From: Synaphobranchus kaupii
Lineage: Eukaryota; Chordata; Actinopteri; Anguilliformes; Synaphobranchidae
Reading direction: 5' to 3'
Assembly (NCBI GenBank): GCA_029718625.1
Contig: JAINUF010000027.1
Location: forward strand, 2,526,676-2,590,675
Length of the DNA stretch: 64,000 bases
Shown here: in pieces, positions 40,485 to 53,568 of the stretch
How the letters are laid out: every line of letters starts with the position of its first letter
How positions within the stretch are numbered: position 1 is the stretch's first letter
Made by a program: the position numbers and the translations under genes
Notes under the pieces: model-generated
The model's input: only the letters and a program-made list of their open reading frames with translations
What the model was told of the DNA's origin: nothing
Databases searched by the model: none

Positions 40485-42592
40485 TTCAATAGCTTCTGTG
40501 ACATGTGACTAAGATGCCTCAAACCAAATAATTTTGTCAGATACATTACTTCTCCAATTTACAAGCAATGCTTTTTGCAATTTTCCTTTTGTATATTTTA
40601 GAGGATTTATTCTTCGAAATAAACACAATAAAATGTTAATAGTTTCTGTAACATGTGAACAAGACACCTCAAACCAAGTTGCCTGTTGTCAGAGACAGGA
40701 TACCTCAAATCTACAACTGATTATTTTTCAAATTTTGCCTTTGTATATTTTAAAGGAATTTTTCTTCAAAATAAATACACTAAAATGTCAATAGTTTCTG
40801 TGTCATGTGACCAAGATACCTCACAGCAAATTGACTGTTGTCAGAGAGAGTATACCTCAAATTTCCCTCTTATGAATATATATTTTTTATTTTTCTTCAA
40901 AATTAAAGCACTAAAATTTCAATAGCTTCTGTGACATATGATGAAGACGCATGCCTCAAACCAATTTTAGTGTTGTCAAAGATGTTATAGCTCAAATACA
41001 CAGTTGATTAATTTTTAAATTTTCCATTTGTAAATTTTGAATGAATTTTTCTTCAAATTTAAAATGCAACATTTCAATAGCTTCTGTGACATGTGACTAA
41101 GATGCCTCAAACCAACTGTAATGTTGTCAGATGCATTCTCCAATTTACAAGCAATGCTTTTTCCAATTTTCCTTTTGTAAATTTTAAATAGATTTTTATT
41201 CAAAATAAAAGCACTAAAATTTCAATAGCTTCTGTGACATATGATGAAGACGCATGCCTCAAACCAATTTTAGTGTTGTCAAAGATGTTATAGCTCAAAT
41301 ACACAGTTGATTAATTTTTAAATTTTCCAATTGTAAATTTTGAATTAATTTTTCTTCAAATTTAAAATGCAAACATTTCAATAGCTTCTGTGACATGTGA
41401 CTAAGATGCCTCAAACCAACTGTAATGTTGTCAGATACATTCTCCAATTTACAAGCAATGCTTTTTCCAATTTTCCTTTTGTAAATTTTAAATAGATTTT
41501 TATTCAAAATAAAAGCACTAAAATTTCAATAGCTTCTGTGACATATGATGAAGACGCATGCCTCAAACCAATTTTAGTGTTGTCAAAGTCATTATAGCTC
41601 AAATATACAGTTGATTAATTTTTTAATTTTCCATTTGTAAATTTTGAATGAATTTTTTTTCAAATTTAAAATGCAAACATTTCAATAGTTTCTGTGACAT
41701 GTGACTAAGATGCCTCAAACCAACTGTAATGTTGTCAGATACATTCTCCAATTTACAAGCAATGCTTTTTCCAATTTTCCTTTTGTAAATTTTAAATAGA
41801 TTTTTATTCAAAATAAAAGCACTAAAATTTCAATAGCTTCTGTGACATATGATGAAGACGCATGCCTCAAACCAATTTTAGTGTTGTCAAAGTCATTATA
41901 GCTCAAATATACAGTTGATTAATTTTTAAATTTTCCATTTGTAAATTTTGAATGAATTTTTTTTCAAATTTAAAATGCAAACATTTCAATAGTTTCTGTG
42001 ACATGTGACTAAGATGCCTCAAACCAACTGTAATGTTGTCAGATACATTCTCCAATTTACAAGCAATGCTTTTTCCAATTTTCCTTTTGTAAATTTTAAA
42101 TAGATTTTTATTCAAAATAAAAGCACTAAAATTTCAATAGCTTCTGTGACATATGATGAAGACGCATGCCTCAAACCAATTTCAGTGTTGTCAAAGACAT
42201 TATAGCTCAAATATACAGTTGATAATTTTTTTAATTTTCCATTTGTAAATTTTGAATGAATTTTTCTTCAAATTTAAAATGCAAACCTTTCAATAGCTTC
42301 TGTGACATGTGACTAAGATGCCTCAAACCAACTGTAATGTTGTCAGATACATTCTCCAATTTACAAGCAATGCTTTTTCCAATTTTCCTTTTGTAAATTT
42401 TAAATAGATTTTTATTCAAAATAAAAGCACTAAAATTTCAATAGCTTCTGTGACATATGATGAAGACGCACGCCTCAAACCAATTTTAGTGTTGTCAAAG
42501 ACATTATAGCTCAAATATACAGTTGATTAATTTTTAAATTTTCCATTTGTAAATTTTGAATGAATTTTTCTTCAAATTTAAAATGCAAACAT
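40485..42592 (+). repeat. Block 23: CDE-(BA)5-B with a converted cassette
   Basis: Positionally matches block 15 (offset 14,124) up to about 41,390 and then continues as an n=5 block. Its C monomer has CAAGCAATGC and its E monomer TATACCTC, markers of the n=6 and terminal n=4 classes, although the flanks are n=5-like (GACGCATGCC at about 40,946). This suggests a short conversion tract. Confidence 0.9.
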
Positions 42593-44900
42593 TTCAATAG
42601 CTTCTGTGACATGTGACTAAGATGCCTCAAACCAAATAATTTTGTCAGATACATTACTTCTCCAATTTACAAGCTATGCTTTTTGCAATTTTCCTTTTGT
42701 ATATTTTAGAGGATTTATTCTTCGAAATAAACACAATAAAATGTTAATAGTTTCTGTAACATGTGAACAAGACACCTCAAACCAAGTTGCCTGTTGTCAG
42801 AGACAGGATACCTCAAATCTACAACTGATTATTTTTCAAATTTTGCCTTTGTATATTTTAAAGGAATTTTTCTTCAAAATAAATACACTAAAATGTCAAT
42901 AGTTTCTGTGTCATGTGACCAAGATACCTCACAGCAAATTGACTGTTGTCAGAGAGAGTATAGCTCAAATTTCCCTCTTATGAATATATATTTTTTTATT
43001 TTTCTTCAAAATTAAAGCACTAAAATTTCAATAGCTTCTGTGACATATGATGAAGACGCATGCCTCAAACCAATTTTAGTGTTGTCAAAGATGTTATAGC
43101 TCAAATACACAGTTGATTAATTTTTTAATTTTCCATTTGTAAATTTTGAATTAATTTTTCTTCAAATTTAAAATGCAAACATTTCAATAGCTTCTGTGAC
43201 ATGTGACTAAGATGCCTCAAACCAACTGTAATGTTGTCAGATACATTCTCCAATTTACAAGCAATGCTTTTTCCAATTTTCCTTTTGTAAATTTTAAATA
43301 GATTTTTATTCAAAATAAAAGCACTAAAATTTCAATAGCTTCTGTGACATATGATGAAGACGCATGCCTCAAACCAATTTTAGTGTTGTCAAAGTCATTA
43401 TAGCTCAAATATACAGTTGATTAATTTTTTAATTTTCCATTTGTAAATTTTGAATGAATTTTTTTTCAAATTTAAAATGCAAACATTTCAATAGTTTCTG
43501 TGACATGTGACTAAGATGCCTCAAACCAACTGTAATGTTGTCAGATACATTCTCCAATTTACAAGCAATGCTTTTTCCAATTTTCCTTTTGTAAATTTTA
43601 AATAGATTTTTATTCAAAATAAAAGCACTAAAATTTCAATAGCTTCTGTGACATATGATGAAGACGCATGCCTCAAACCAATTTTAGTGTTGTCAAAGTC
43701 ATTATAGCTCAAATATACAGTTGATTAATTTTTAAATTTTCCATTTGTAAATTTTGAATGAATTTTTTTTCAAATTTAAAATGCAAACATTTCAATAGTT
43801 TCTGTGACATGTGACTAAGATGCCTCAAACCAACTGTAATGTTGTCAGATACATTCTCCAATTTACAAGCAATGCTTTTTCCAATTTTCCTTTTGTAAAT
43901 TTTAAATAGATTTTTATTCAAAATAAAAGCACTAAAATTTCAATAGCTTCTGTGACATATGATGAAGACGCATGCCTCAAACCAATTTCAGTGTTGTCAA
44001 AGACATTATAGCTCAAATATACAGTTGATAATTTTTTTAATTTTCCATTTGTAAATTTTGAATGAATTTTTCTTCAAATTTAAAATGCAAACCTTTCAAT
44101 AGCTTCTGTGACATGTGACTAAGATGCCTCAAACCAACTGTAATGTTGTCAGATACATTCTCCAATTTACAAGCAATGCTTTTTCCAATTTTCCTTTTGT
44201 AAATTTTAAATAGATTTTTATTCAAAATAAAAGCACTAAAATTTCAATAGCTTCTGTGACATATGATGAAGACGCACGCCTCAAACCAATTTTAGTGTTG
44301 TCAAAGACATTATAGCTCAAATATACAGTTGATTAATTTTTAAATTTTCCATTTGTAAATTTTGAATGAATTTTTCTTCAAATTTAAAATGCAAACATTT
44401 CAATAGCTTCTGTGACATGTGACTAAGATGCCTCAAACCAAATAATTTTGTCAGATACATTACTTCTCCAATTTACAAGCTATGCTTTTTGCAATTTTCC
44501 TTTTGTATATTTTAGAGGATTTATTCTTCGAAATAAACACAATAAAATGTTAATAGTTTCTGTAACATGTGAACAAGACACCTCAAACCAAGTTGCCTGT
44601 TGTCAGAGACAGGATACCTCAAATCTACAACTGATTATTTTTCAAATTTTGCCTTTGTATATTTTAAAGGAATTTTTCTTCAAAATAAATACACTAAAAT
44701 GTCAATAGTTTCTGTGTCATGTGACCAAGATACCTCACAGCAAATTGACTGTTGTCAGAGAGAGTATAGCTCAAATTTCCCTCTTATGAATATATATTTT
44801 TTTATTTTTCTTCAAAATTAAAGCACTAAAATTTCAATAGCTTCTGTGACATATGATGAAGACGCATGCCTCAAACCAATTTTAGTGTTGTCAAAGATGT
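41300..44900 (+). repeat. Tandem duplication, 2 x 1,806 bp
   Basis: B-A units and cassette anchors repeat at +1,806 between about 41.3-43.1 and 43.1-44.9 kb (for example C starts 42,593/44,399). GAATTAATT at 41,343 and 43,149 is shared. The left copy also has CCAATTGT, absent from the right copy. Confidence 0.85.
42593..44398 (+). repeat. Block 24: CDE-(BA)4-B, 1,806 bp
   Basis: One base longer than the other n=4 blocks because its first B lacks the GCAACAT deletion; that B instead has GAATTAATT at about 43,149. It arose from the 1,806-bp duplication with block 23. Confidence 0.91.
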
Positions 44901-46203
44901 TATAGCTCAAATACACAGTTGATTAATTTTTAAATTTTCCATTTGTAAATTTTGAATGAATTTTTCTTCAAATTTAAAATGCAACATTTCAATAGCTTCT
45001 GTGACATGTGACTAAGATGCCTCAAACCAACTGTAATGTTGTCAGATGCATTCTCCAATTTACAAGCAATGCTTTTTCCAATTTTCCTTTTGTAAATTTT
45101 AAATAGATTTTTATTCAAAATAAAAGCACTAAAATTTCAATAGCTTCTGTGACATATGATGAAGACGCATGCCTCAAACCAATTTTAGTGTTGTCAAAGA
45201 TGTTATAGCTCAAATACACAGTTGATTAATTTTTTAATTTTCCATTTGTAAATTTTGAATGAATTTTTCTTCAAATTTAAAATGCAAACATTTCAATAGC
45301 TTCTGTGACATGTGACTAAGATGCCTCAAACCAACTGTAATGTTGTCAGATACATTCTCCAATTTACAAGCAATGCTTTTTCCAATTTTCCTTTTGTAAA
45401 TTTTAAATAGATTTTTATTCAAAATAAAAGCACTAAAATTTCAATAGCTTCTGTGACATATGATGAAGACGCATGCCTCAAACCAATTTTAGTGTTGTCA
45501 AAGTCATTATAGCTCAAATATACAGTTGATTAATTTTTAAATTTTCCATTTGTAAATTTTGAATGAATTTTTTTTCAAATTTAAAATGCAAACATTTCAA
45601 TAGTTTCTGTGACATGTGACTAAGATGCCTCAAACCAACTGTAATGTTGTCAGATACATTCTCCAATTTACAAGCAATGCTTTTTCCAATTTTCCTTTTG
45701 TAAATTTTAAATAGATTTTTATTCAAAATAAAAGCACTAAAATTTCAATAGCTTCTGTGACATATGATGAAGACGCATGCCTCAAACCAATTTCAGTGTT
45801 GTCAAAGACATTATAGCTCAAATATACAGTTGATAATTTTTTTAATTTTCCATTTGTAAATTTTGAATGAATTTTTCTTCAAATTTAAAATGCAAACCTT
45901 TCAATAGCTTCTGTGACATGTGACTAAGATGCCTCAAACCAACTGTAATGTTGTCAGATACATTCTCCAATTTACAAGCAATGCTTTTTCCAATTTTCCT
46001 TTTGTAAATTTTAAATAGATTTTTATTCAAAATAAAAGCACTAAAATTTCAATAGCTTCTGTGACATATGATGAAGACGCACGCCTCAAACCAATTTTAG
46101 TGTTGTCAAAGACATTATAGCTCAAATATACAGTTGATTAATTTTTAAATTTTCCATTTGTAAATTTTGAATGAATTTTTCTTCAAATTTAAAATGCAAA
46201 CAT
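44399..46203 (+). repeat. Block 25: CDE-(BA)4-B
   Basis: Ordinary n=4 block with the GCAACAT deletion and the long T run in E; colinear with 1,241-3,045 at an offset of 43,158. Confidence 0.92.
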
Positions 46204-48311
46204 TTCAATAGCTTCTGTGACATGTGACTAAGATGCCTCAAACCAAATAATTTTGTCAGATACATTACTTCTCCAATTTACAAGCTATGCTTTTTGCAAT
46301 TTTCCTTTTGTATATTTTAGAGGATTTATTCTTCGAAATAAACACAATAAAATGTTAATAGTTTCTGTAACATGTGAACAAGACACCTCAAACCAAGTTG
46401 CCTGTTGTCAGAGACAGGATACCTCAAATCTACAACTGATTATTTTTCAAATTTTGCCTTTGTATATTTTAAAGGAATTTTTCTTCAAAATAAATACACT
46501 AAAATGTCAATAGTTTCTGTGTCATGTGACCAAGATACCTCACAGCAAATTGACTGTTGTCAGAGAGAGTATAGCTCAAATTTCCCTCTTATGAATATAT
46601 ATTTTTTATTTTTCTTCAAAATTAAAGCACTAAAATTTCAATAGCTTCTGTGACATATGATGAAGACGCATGCCTCAAACCAATTTTAGTGTTGTCAAAG
46701 ATGTTATAGCTCAAATACACAGTTGATTAATTTTTAAATTTTCCATTTGTAAATTTTGAATGAATTTTTCTTCAAATTTAAAATGCAACATTTCAATAGC
46801 TTCTGTGACATGTGACTAAGATGCCTCAAACCAACTGTAATGTTGTCAGATGCATTCTCCAATTTACAAGCAATGCTTTTTCCAATTTTCCTTTTGTAAA
46901 TTTTAAATAGATTTTTATTCAAAATAAAAGCACTAAAATTTCAATAGCTTCTGTGACATATGATGAAGACGCATGCCTCAAACCAATTTTAGTGTTGTCA
47001 AAGATGTTATAGCTCAAATACACAGTTGATTAATTTTTAAATTTTCCATTTGTAAATTTTGAATTAATTTTTCTTCAAATTTAAAATGCAAACATTTCAA
47101 TAGCTTCTGTGACATGTGACTAAGATGCCTCAAACCAACTGTAATGTTGTCAGATACATTCTCCAATTTACAAGCAATGCTTTTTCCAATTTTCCTTTTG
47201 TAAATTTTAAATAGATTTTTATTCAAAATAAAAGCACTAAAATTTCAATAGCTTCTGTGACATATGATGAAGACGCATGCCTCAAACCAATTTTAGTGTT
47301 GTCAAAGTCATTATAGCTCAAATATACAGTTGATTAATTTTTTAATTTTCCATTTGTAAATTTTGAATGAATTTTTTTTCAAATTTAAAATGCAAACATT
47401 TCAATAGTTTCTGTGACATGTGACTAAGATGCCTCAAACCAACTGTAATGTTGTCAGATACATTCTCCAATTTACAAGCAATGCTTTTTCCAATTTTCCT
47501 TTTGTAAATTTTAAATAGATTTTTATTCAAAATAAAAGCACTAAAATTTCAATAGCTTCTGTGACATATGATGAAGACGCACGCCTCAAACCAATTTTAG
47601 TGTTGTCAAAGACATTATAGCTCAAATATACAGTTGATTATTTTTATAATTTTCCGTTTGTAAATTTTAAATGAATTTTTCTTCAAATTTAAAATTCAAA
47701 CATTTCAATAGCTTCTGTGACATGTGACTAAGATGCCTCAAACCAACTGTAATGTTGTCAGATACATTCTCCAATTTACAAGCAATGCTTTTTCGAATTT
47801 TCCTTTTGTAAATTTAAAATAGATTTTTATTCAAAATAAAAGCACTAAAATTTCAATAGCTTCTGTGACATATGATAAAGACGCATGCCTCAAACCAATT
47901 TTAGTGTTGTCAAAGACGTTATAGCTCAAATATACAGTTGATTAATTTTTAAATTTTCCATTTGTAAATTTTGAATGAATTTTTCTTCAAATTTAAAATG
48001 CAAACCTTTCAATCGCTTCTGTGACATGTGACTAAGATCCCTCAAACCAACTGTAATGTTGTCAGATACATTCTCCAATTTACAAGCAATGCTTTTTCAA
48101 ATTTTCCTTTTGTAAATTTTAAATAGATTTTTATTCAAAATAAAAGCACTAAAATTTCAATAGCTTCTGTGACATATGGTGAAGACGCATGCCTCAAACC
48201 AATTTTAGTGTTGTCAAAGACATTATAGCTCAAATATACAGTTGATTAATTTTTAAATTTTCCATTTGTAAATTTTGAATGAATTTTTCTTCAAATTTAA
48301 AATGCAAACAT
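46204..48311 (+). repeat. Block 26: CDE-(BA)5-B with diverged distal dimers
   Basis: Colinear with block 3 at an offset of 43,158. The second dimer has GAATTAATT (about 47,063). The last 700 bp carry many private changes: TTATTTTTATAATTTTCC at 47,638, AAAATTCAAAC near 47,691, GATAAAGACG near 47,875, CAATCGCTTC near 48,011 and ATATGGTGAAG near 48,175. Confidence 0.91.
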
Positions 48312-51027
48312 TTCAATAGCTTCTGTGACATGTGACTAAGATGCCTCAAACCAAATAATTTTGTCAGATACATTACTTCTCCAATTTACAAGCTATGCTT
48401 TTTCCAATTTTCCTTTTGTATATTTTAGAGGATTTATTCTTCGAAATAAACACAATAAAATGTTAATAGTTTCTGTAACATGTGAACAAGACACCTCAAA
48501 CCAAGTTGCCTGTTGTCAGAGACAGGATACCTCAAATCTACAACTGATTATTTTTCAAATTTTGCCTTTGTATATTTTAAAGGAATTTTTCTTCAAAATA
48601 AATACACTAAAATGTCAATAGTTTCTGTGTCATGTGACCAAGATACCTCACAGCAAATTGACTGTTGTCAGAGAGAGTATAGCTCAAATTTCCCTCTTAT
48701 GAATATATATTTTTTATTTTTCTTCAAAATTAAAGCACTAAAATTTCAATAGCTTCTGTGACATATGATGAAGACGCATGCCTCAAACCAATTTCAGTGT
48801 TGTCAAAGACATTATAGCTCAAATATACAGTTGATTAATTTTTAAATTTTCCATTTGTAAATTTTGAATGAATTTTTCTTCAAATTTAAAATGCAACATT
48901 TCAATAGCTTCTGTGACATGTGACTAAGATGCCTCAAACCAACTGTAATGTTGTCAGATGCATTCTCCAATTTACAAGCAATGCTTTTTCCAATTTTCCT
49001 TTTGTAAATTTTAAATAGATTTTTATTCAAAATAAAAGCACTAAAATTTCAATAGCTTCTGTGACATATGATGAAGACGCATGCCTCAAACCAATTTTAG
49101 TGTTGTCAAAGATGTTATAGCTCAAATACACAGTTGATTAATTTTTTAATTTTCCATTTGTAAATTTTGAATGAATTTTTCTTCAAATTTATAATGCAAA
49201 CATTTCAATAGCTTCTGTGACATGTGACTAAGATGCCTCAAACCAACTGTAATGTTGTCAGATACATTCTCCAATTTACAAGCAATGCTTTTTCCAATTT
49301 TCCTTTTGTAAATTTTAAATAGATTTTTATTCAAAATAAAAGCACTAAAATTTCAATAGCTTCTGTGACATATGATGAAGACGCATGCCTCAAACCAATT
49401 TTAGTGATGTCAAAGTCATTATAGCTCAAATATACAGTTGATTAATTTTTAAATTTTCCATTTGTAAATTTTGAATGAATTTTTTTTCAAATTTAAAATG
49501 CAAACATTTCAATAGTTTCTGTGACATGTGACTAAGATGCCTCAGACCAACTGTAATGTTGTCAGATACATTCTCCAATTTACAAGCAATGCTTTTTCCA
49601 ATTTTCCTTTTGTAAATTTTAAATAGATTTTTATTCAAAATAAAAGCACTAAAATTTCAATAGCTTCTGTGACATATGATGAAGACGCATGCCTCAAACC
49701 AATTTCAGTGTTGTCAAAGACATTATAGCTCAAATATACAGTTGATAAATTTTTTAATTTTCCATTTGTAAATTTTGAATGAATTTTTCTTCAAATTTAA
49801 AATGCAAACCTTTCAATAGCTTCTGTGACATGTGACTAAGATGCCTCAAACCAACTGTAATGTTGTCAGATACATTCTCCAATTTACAAGCAATGCTTTT
49901 TCCAATTTTCCTTTTGTAAATTTTAAATAGATTTTTATTCAAAATAAAAGCACTAAAATTTCAATAGCTTCTGTGACATATGATGAAGACGCATGCCTCA
50001 AACCAATTTTAGTGTTGTCAAAGATGTTATAGCTCAAATACACAGTTGATTAATTTTTTAATTTTCCATTTGTAAATTTTGAATGAATTTTTCTTCAAAT
50101 TTAAAATGCAAACCTTTCAATAGCTTCTGTGACATGTGACTAAGATGCCTCAAACCAACTGTAATGTTGTCAGATGCATTCTCCAATTTACAAGCAATGC
50201 TTTTTCGAATTTTCCTTTTGTAAATTTTAAATAGATTTTTATTCAAAATAAAAGCACTAAAATTTCAATAGCTTCTGTGACATATGATGAAGACGCATGC
50301 CTCAAACCAATTTTAGTGTTGTCAAAGTCATTATAGCTCAAATATACAGTTGATTAATTTTTTAAATTTCCGTTTGTAAATTTTAAATGAATTTTTCTTC
50401 AAATTTAAAATGCAAACATTTCAATAGCTTCTGTGACATGTGACTAAGATGCCTCAAACCAACTGTAATATTGTGAGATACATTCTCCAATTTACAAGCA
50501 ATGCTTTTTCGAATTTTCCTTTTGTAAATTTAAAATAGATTTTTATTCAAAATAAAAGCACTAAAATTTCAATAGCTTCTGTGATATATGATGAAGACGC
50601 ATGCCTCAAACCAATTTTAGTGTTGTCAAAGACGTTATAGCTCAAATATACAGTTGATTAATTTTAAAATTTTCCATTTGTAAATTTTGAATGAATTTTT
50701 CTTCAAATTTAAAATGCAAACATTTCAATAGCTTCTGTGACATGTGACTAAGATCCCTCAAACCAACTGTAATGTTGTCAGATACATTCTCCAATTTACA
50801 AGCAATGCTTTTTCAAATTTTCCTTTTGTAAATTTTAAATAGATTTTTATTCAAAATAAAAGCACTAAAATTTCAATAGCTTCTGTGACATATGATGAAG
50901 ACGCACACCTCAAACCAATTTTAGTGTTGTCAAAGACTTTATAGCTCAAATATACAGTTGATTAATTTTTAAATTTTCCATTTGTAAATTTTGAATGAAT
51001 TTTTCTTCAAATTTAAAATGCAAACAT
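48312..51027 (+). repeat. Block 27: CDE-(BA)7-B, 2,716 bp
   Basis: Second n=7 block, sharing TTATAATGC, GTGATGTC (about 49,406) and CCTCAGACC (about 49,541) with block 4. Several junction words read TTTTTTAATTTTCC where block 4 reads TTTTTAAATTTTCC, so the copies have begun to diverge. Confidence 0.92.
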
Positions 51028-52676
51028 TTCAATAGCTTCTGTGACATGTGACTAAGATGCCTCAAACCAAATAATTTTGTCAGATACATTACTTCTCCAA
51101 TTTACAAGCAATGCTTTTTGCAATTTTCCTTTTGTATATTTTAGAGGATTTATTCTTCGAAATAAACACAATAAAATGTTAATAGTTTCTGTAACATGTG
51201 AACAAGACACCTCAAACCAAGTTGCCTGTTGTCAGAGACAGGATACCTCAAATCTACAACTGATTATTTTTCAAATTTTGCCTTTGTATATTTTAAAGGA
51301 ATTTTTCTTCAAAATAAATACACTAAAATGTCAATAGTTTCTGTGTCATGTGACCAAGATACCTCACAGCAAATTGACTGTTGTCAGAGAGAGTATACCT
51401 CAAATTTCCCTCTTATGAATATATATTTTTTATTTTTCTTCAAAATTAAAGCACTAAAATTTCAATAGCTTCTGTGACATATGATGAAGACGGATGCCTC
51501 AAACCAATTTTAGTGTTGTCAAAGATGTTATAGCTCAAATACACAGTTGATTAATTTTAAAATTTTCCATTTGTAAATTTTGAATGAATTTTTCTTCAAA
51601 TTTAAAATGCAAACATTTCAATAGCTTCTGTGACATGTGACTAAGATGCCTCAAACCAACTGTAATGTTGTCAGATACATTCTCCAATTTACAAGCAATG
51701 CTTTTTCCAATTTTCCTTTTGTAAATTTTAAATAGATTTTTATTCAAAATAAAAGCACTAAAATTTCAATAGCTTCTGTGACATATGATGAATACGCATG
51801 CCTCAAACCAATTTTAGTGTTGTCAAAGATGTTATAGCTCAAATACACAGTTGATTAATTTTTAAATTTTCCATTTGTAAATTTTGAATGAATTTTTCTT
51901 CAAATTTAAAATGCAAACATTTCAATAGCTTCTGTGACATGTGACTAAGATGCCTCAAACCAACTGTAATGTTGTCAGATACATTCTCCAATATACAAGC
52001 AATGCTTTTTCCAATTTTCCTTTTGTAAATTTTAAATAGATTTTTATTCAAAATAAAAGCACTAAAATTTCAATAGCTTCTGTGACATATGATGAAGACG
52101 CATGCCTCAAACCAATTTTAGTGTTGTCAAAGATGTTATAGCTCAAATACACAGTTGATTAATTTTTAAATTTTCCATTTGTAAATTTTGAATGAATTTT
52201 TCTTCAAATTTAAAATGCAAACATTTCAATAGCTTCTGTGACATGTGACTAAGATACCTCAAACCAACTGTAATGTTGTCAGATGCATTCTGCAATTTAC
52301 AAGCAATGCTTTTTCCAATTTTCCTTTTGTAAATTTTAAATAGATTTTTATTCAAAATAAAAGCACTAAAATTTCAATAGCTTCTGTGACATATGATGAA
52401 GACGCACGCCTCAAACCAATTTTAGTGTTGTCAAAGACATTATAGCTCAAATATACAGTTGATTAATTTTTAAATTTTCCATTTGTAAATTTTGAATGAA
52501 TTTTTCTTCAAATATAAAATGCAAACATTTCAATAGCTTCTGTGACATGTGACTAAGATGCCTCAAACCAACTGTAATGTTGTCAGATGCATTCTCCAAT
52601 TTACAAGCAATGCTTTTTCCAATTTTCCTTTTGTAAATTTTAAATAGATTTTTATTCAAAATAAAAGCACTAAAAT
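51028..52676 (+). repeat. Block 28: CDE-(BA)4 without terminal B
   Basis: Terminal-class block colinear with block 5 (offset 43,158). Its first A has the ordinary CCAATTTTCC, so the CCAATTTACC change of blocks 5 and 7 is younger than the long-range copy. A private C-to-G change (TTCTGCAATTT) lies near 52,291. Confidence 0.92.
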
Positions 52677-53568
52677 TTCAATAGCTTCTGTGACATGTGA
52701 CTAAGATGCCTCAAACCAAATAATTTTGTTAGATACATTACTTCTCCAATTTACAAGCTATGCTTTTTGCAATTTTCCTTTTGTAAATTTTAAATCGATT
52801 TTCATTCTAAATAAAAGCACTAAAATTTCAATAGCTTCTGTGACATGTGATCAAGACACCTCAAACCAAGTTGGCTGTTGTCAGAGACAGGATACCTCAA
52901 ATCTACAACTGATTATTTTTAAAATTTTCCCTTTGTATATTTTAAAAGAATTTTTCTCCAAAATAAATACACTAAAATGTCAATAGTTTCTGTGTCATGT
53001 GACCAAGATACCTCACAGCAAATTGACTGTTGTCAGAGAGAGTATAGCTCAAATTTCCCTCTTATGAATATATATTTTTTATTTTTCTTCAAAATAGAAC
53101 TACTAAAATTTCAATAGCTTCTGTGACATATGATGAAGATGCACGCCTCAAACCAATTTTAGTGTTGTCAAAGACATTATAGCTCAAATATACAGTTGAT
53201 TCATTTTTAAATTTTCCGTTTGTAAATTTTAAATGAATTTTTCTTCAAATTTAAAATGCAAACATTTCAATAGCTTCTGTGACATGTGACTAAGATCCCT
53301 CAAACCAACTGTAATGTTGTCAGATACATTCTCCAATTTACAAGCAATGCTTTTTCCAATTTTCCTTTTGTAAATTTTAAATAGATGTTTATTCAAAATA
53401 AAAGCACTAAAATTTCAATAGCTTCTGTGACATATGATGAAGACGCATGCCTCAAACCAATTTTAGTGTTGTCAAAGATGTTATAGCTCAAATACACAGT
53501 TGATTAATTTTTAAATTTTCCATTTGTAAATTTTGAATGAATTTTTCTTCAAATTTAAAATGCAACAT
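52677..53568 (+). repeat. Block 29: deleted C'DE-BA-B, 892 bp
   Basis: Begins as an n=3 C' block, but only one complete dimer and a B remain before an A/C hybrid monomer. Spacing from C' to the next cassette anchor is 890 bp instead of 1,500, a 610-bp loss. Private changes lie upstream (GAAGATGCACG near 53,137; AGATGTTTATT at 53,387). Confidence 0.91.

Larger units (their letters stand above)
13130..41390 (+). repeat. Tandem super-unit, 2 x 14,124 bp
   Basis: Copies about 13,130-27,253 and 27,254-41,377. Ten successive block starts repeat at exactly +14,124 (13,581/27,705 through 26,361/40,485). Each copy holds one complete 9,475-bp HOR plus one truncated 4,649-bp HOR. The joint is the hybrid dimer in block 15. 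Confidence 0.92.
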
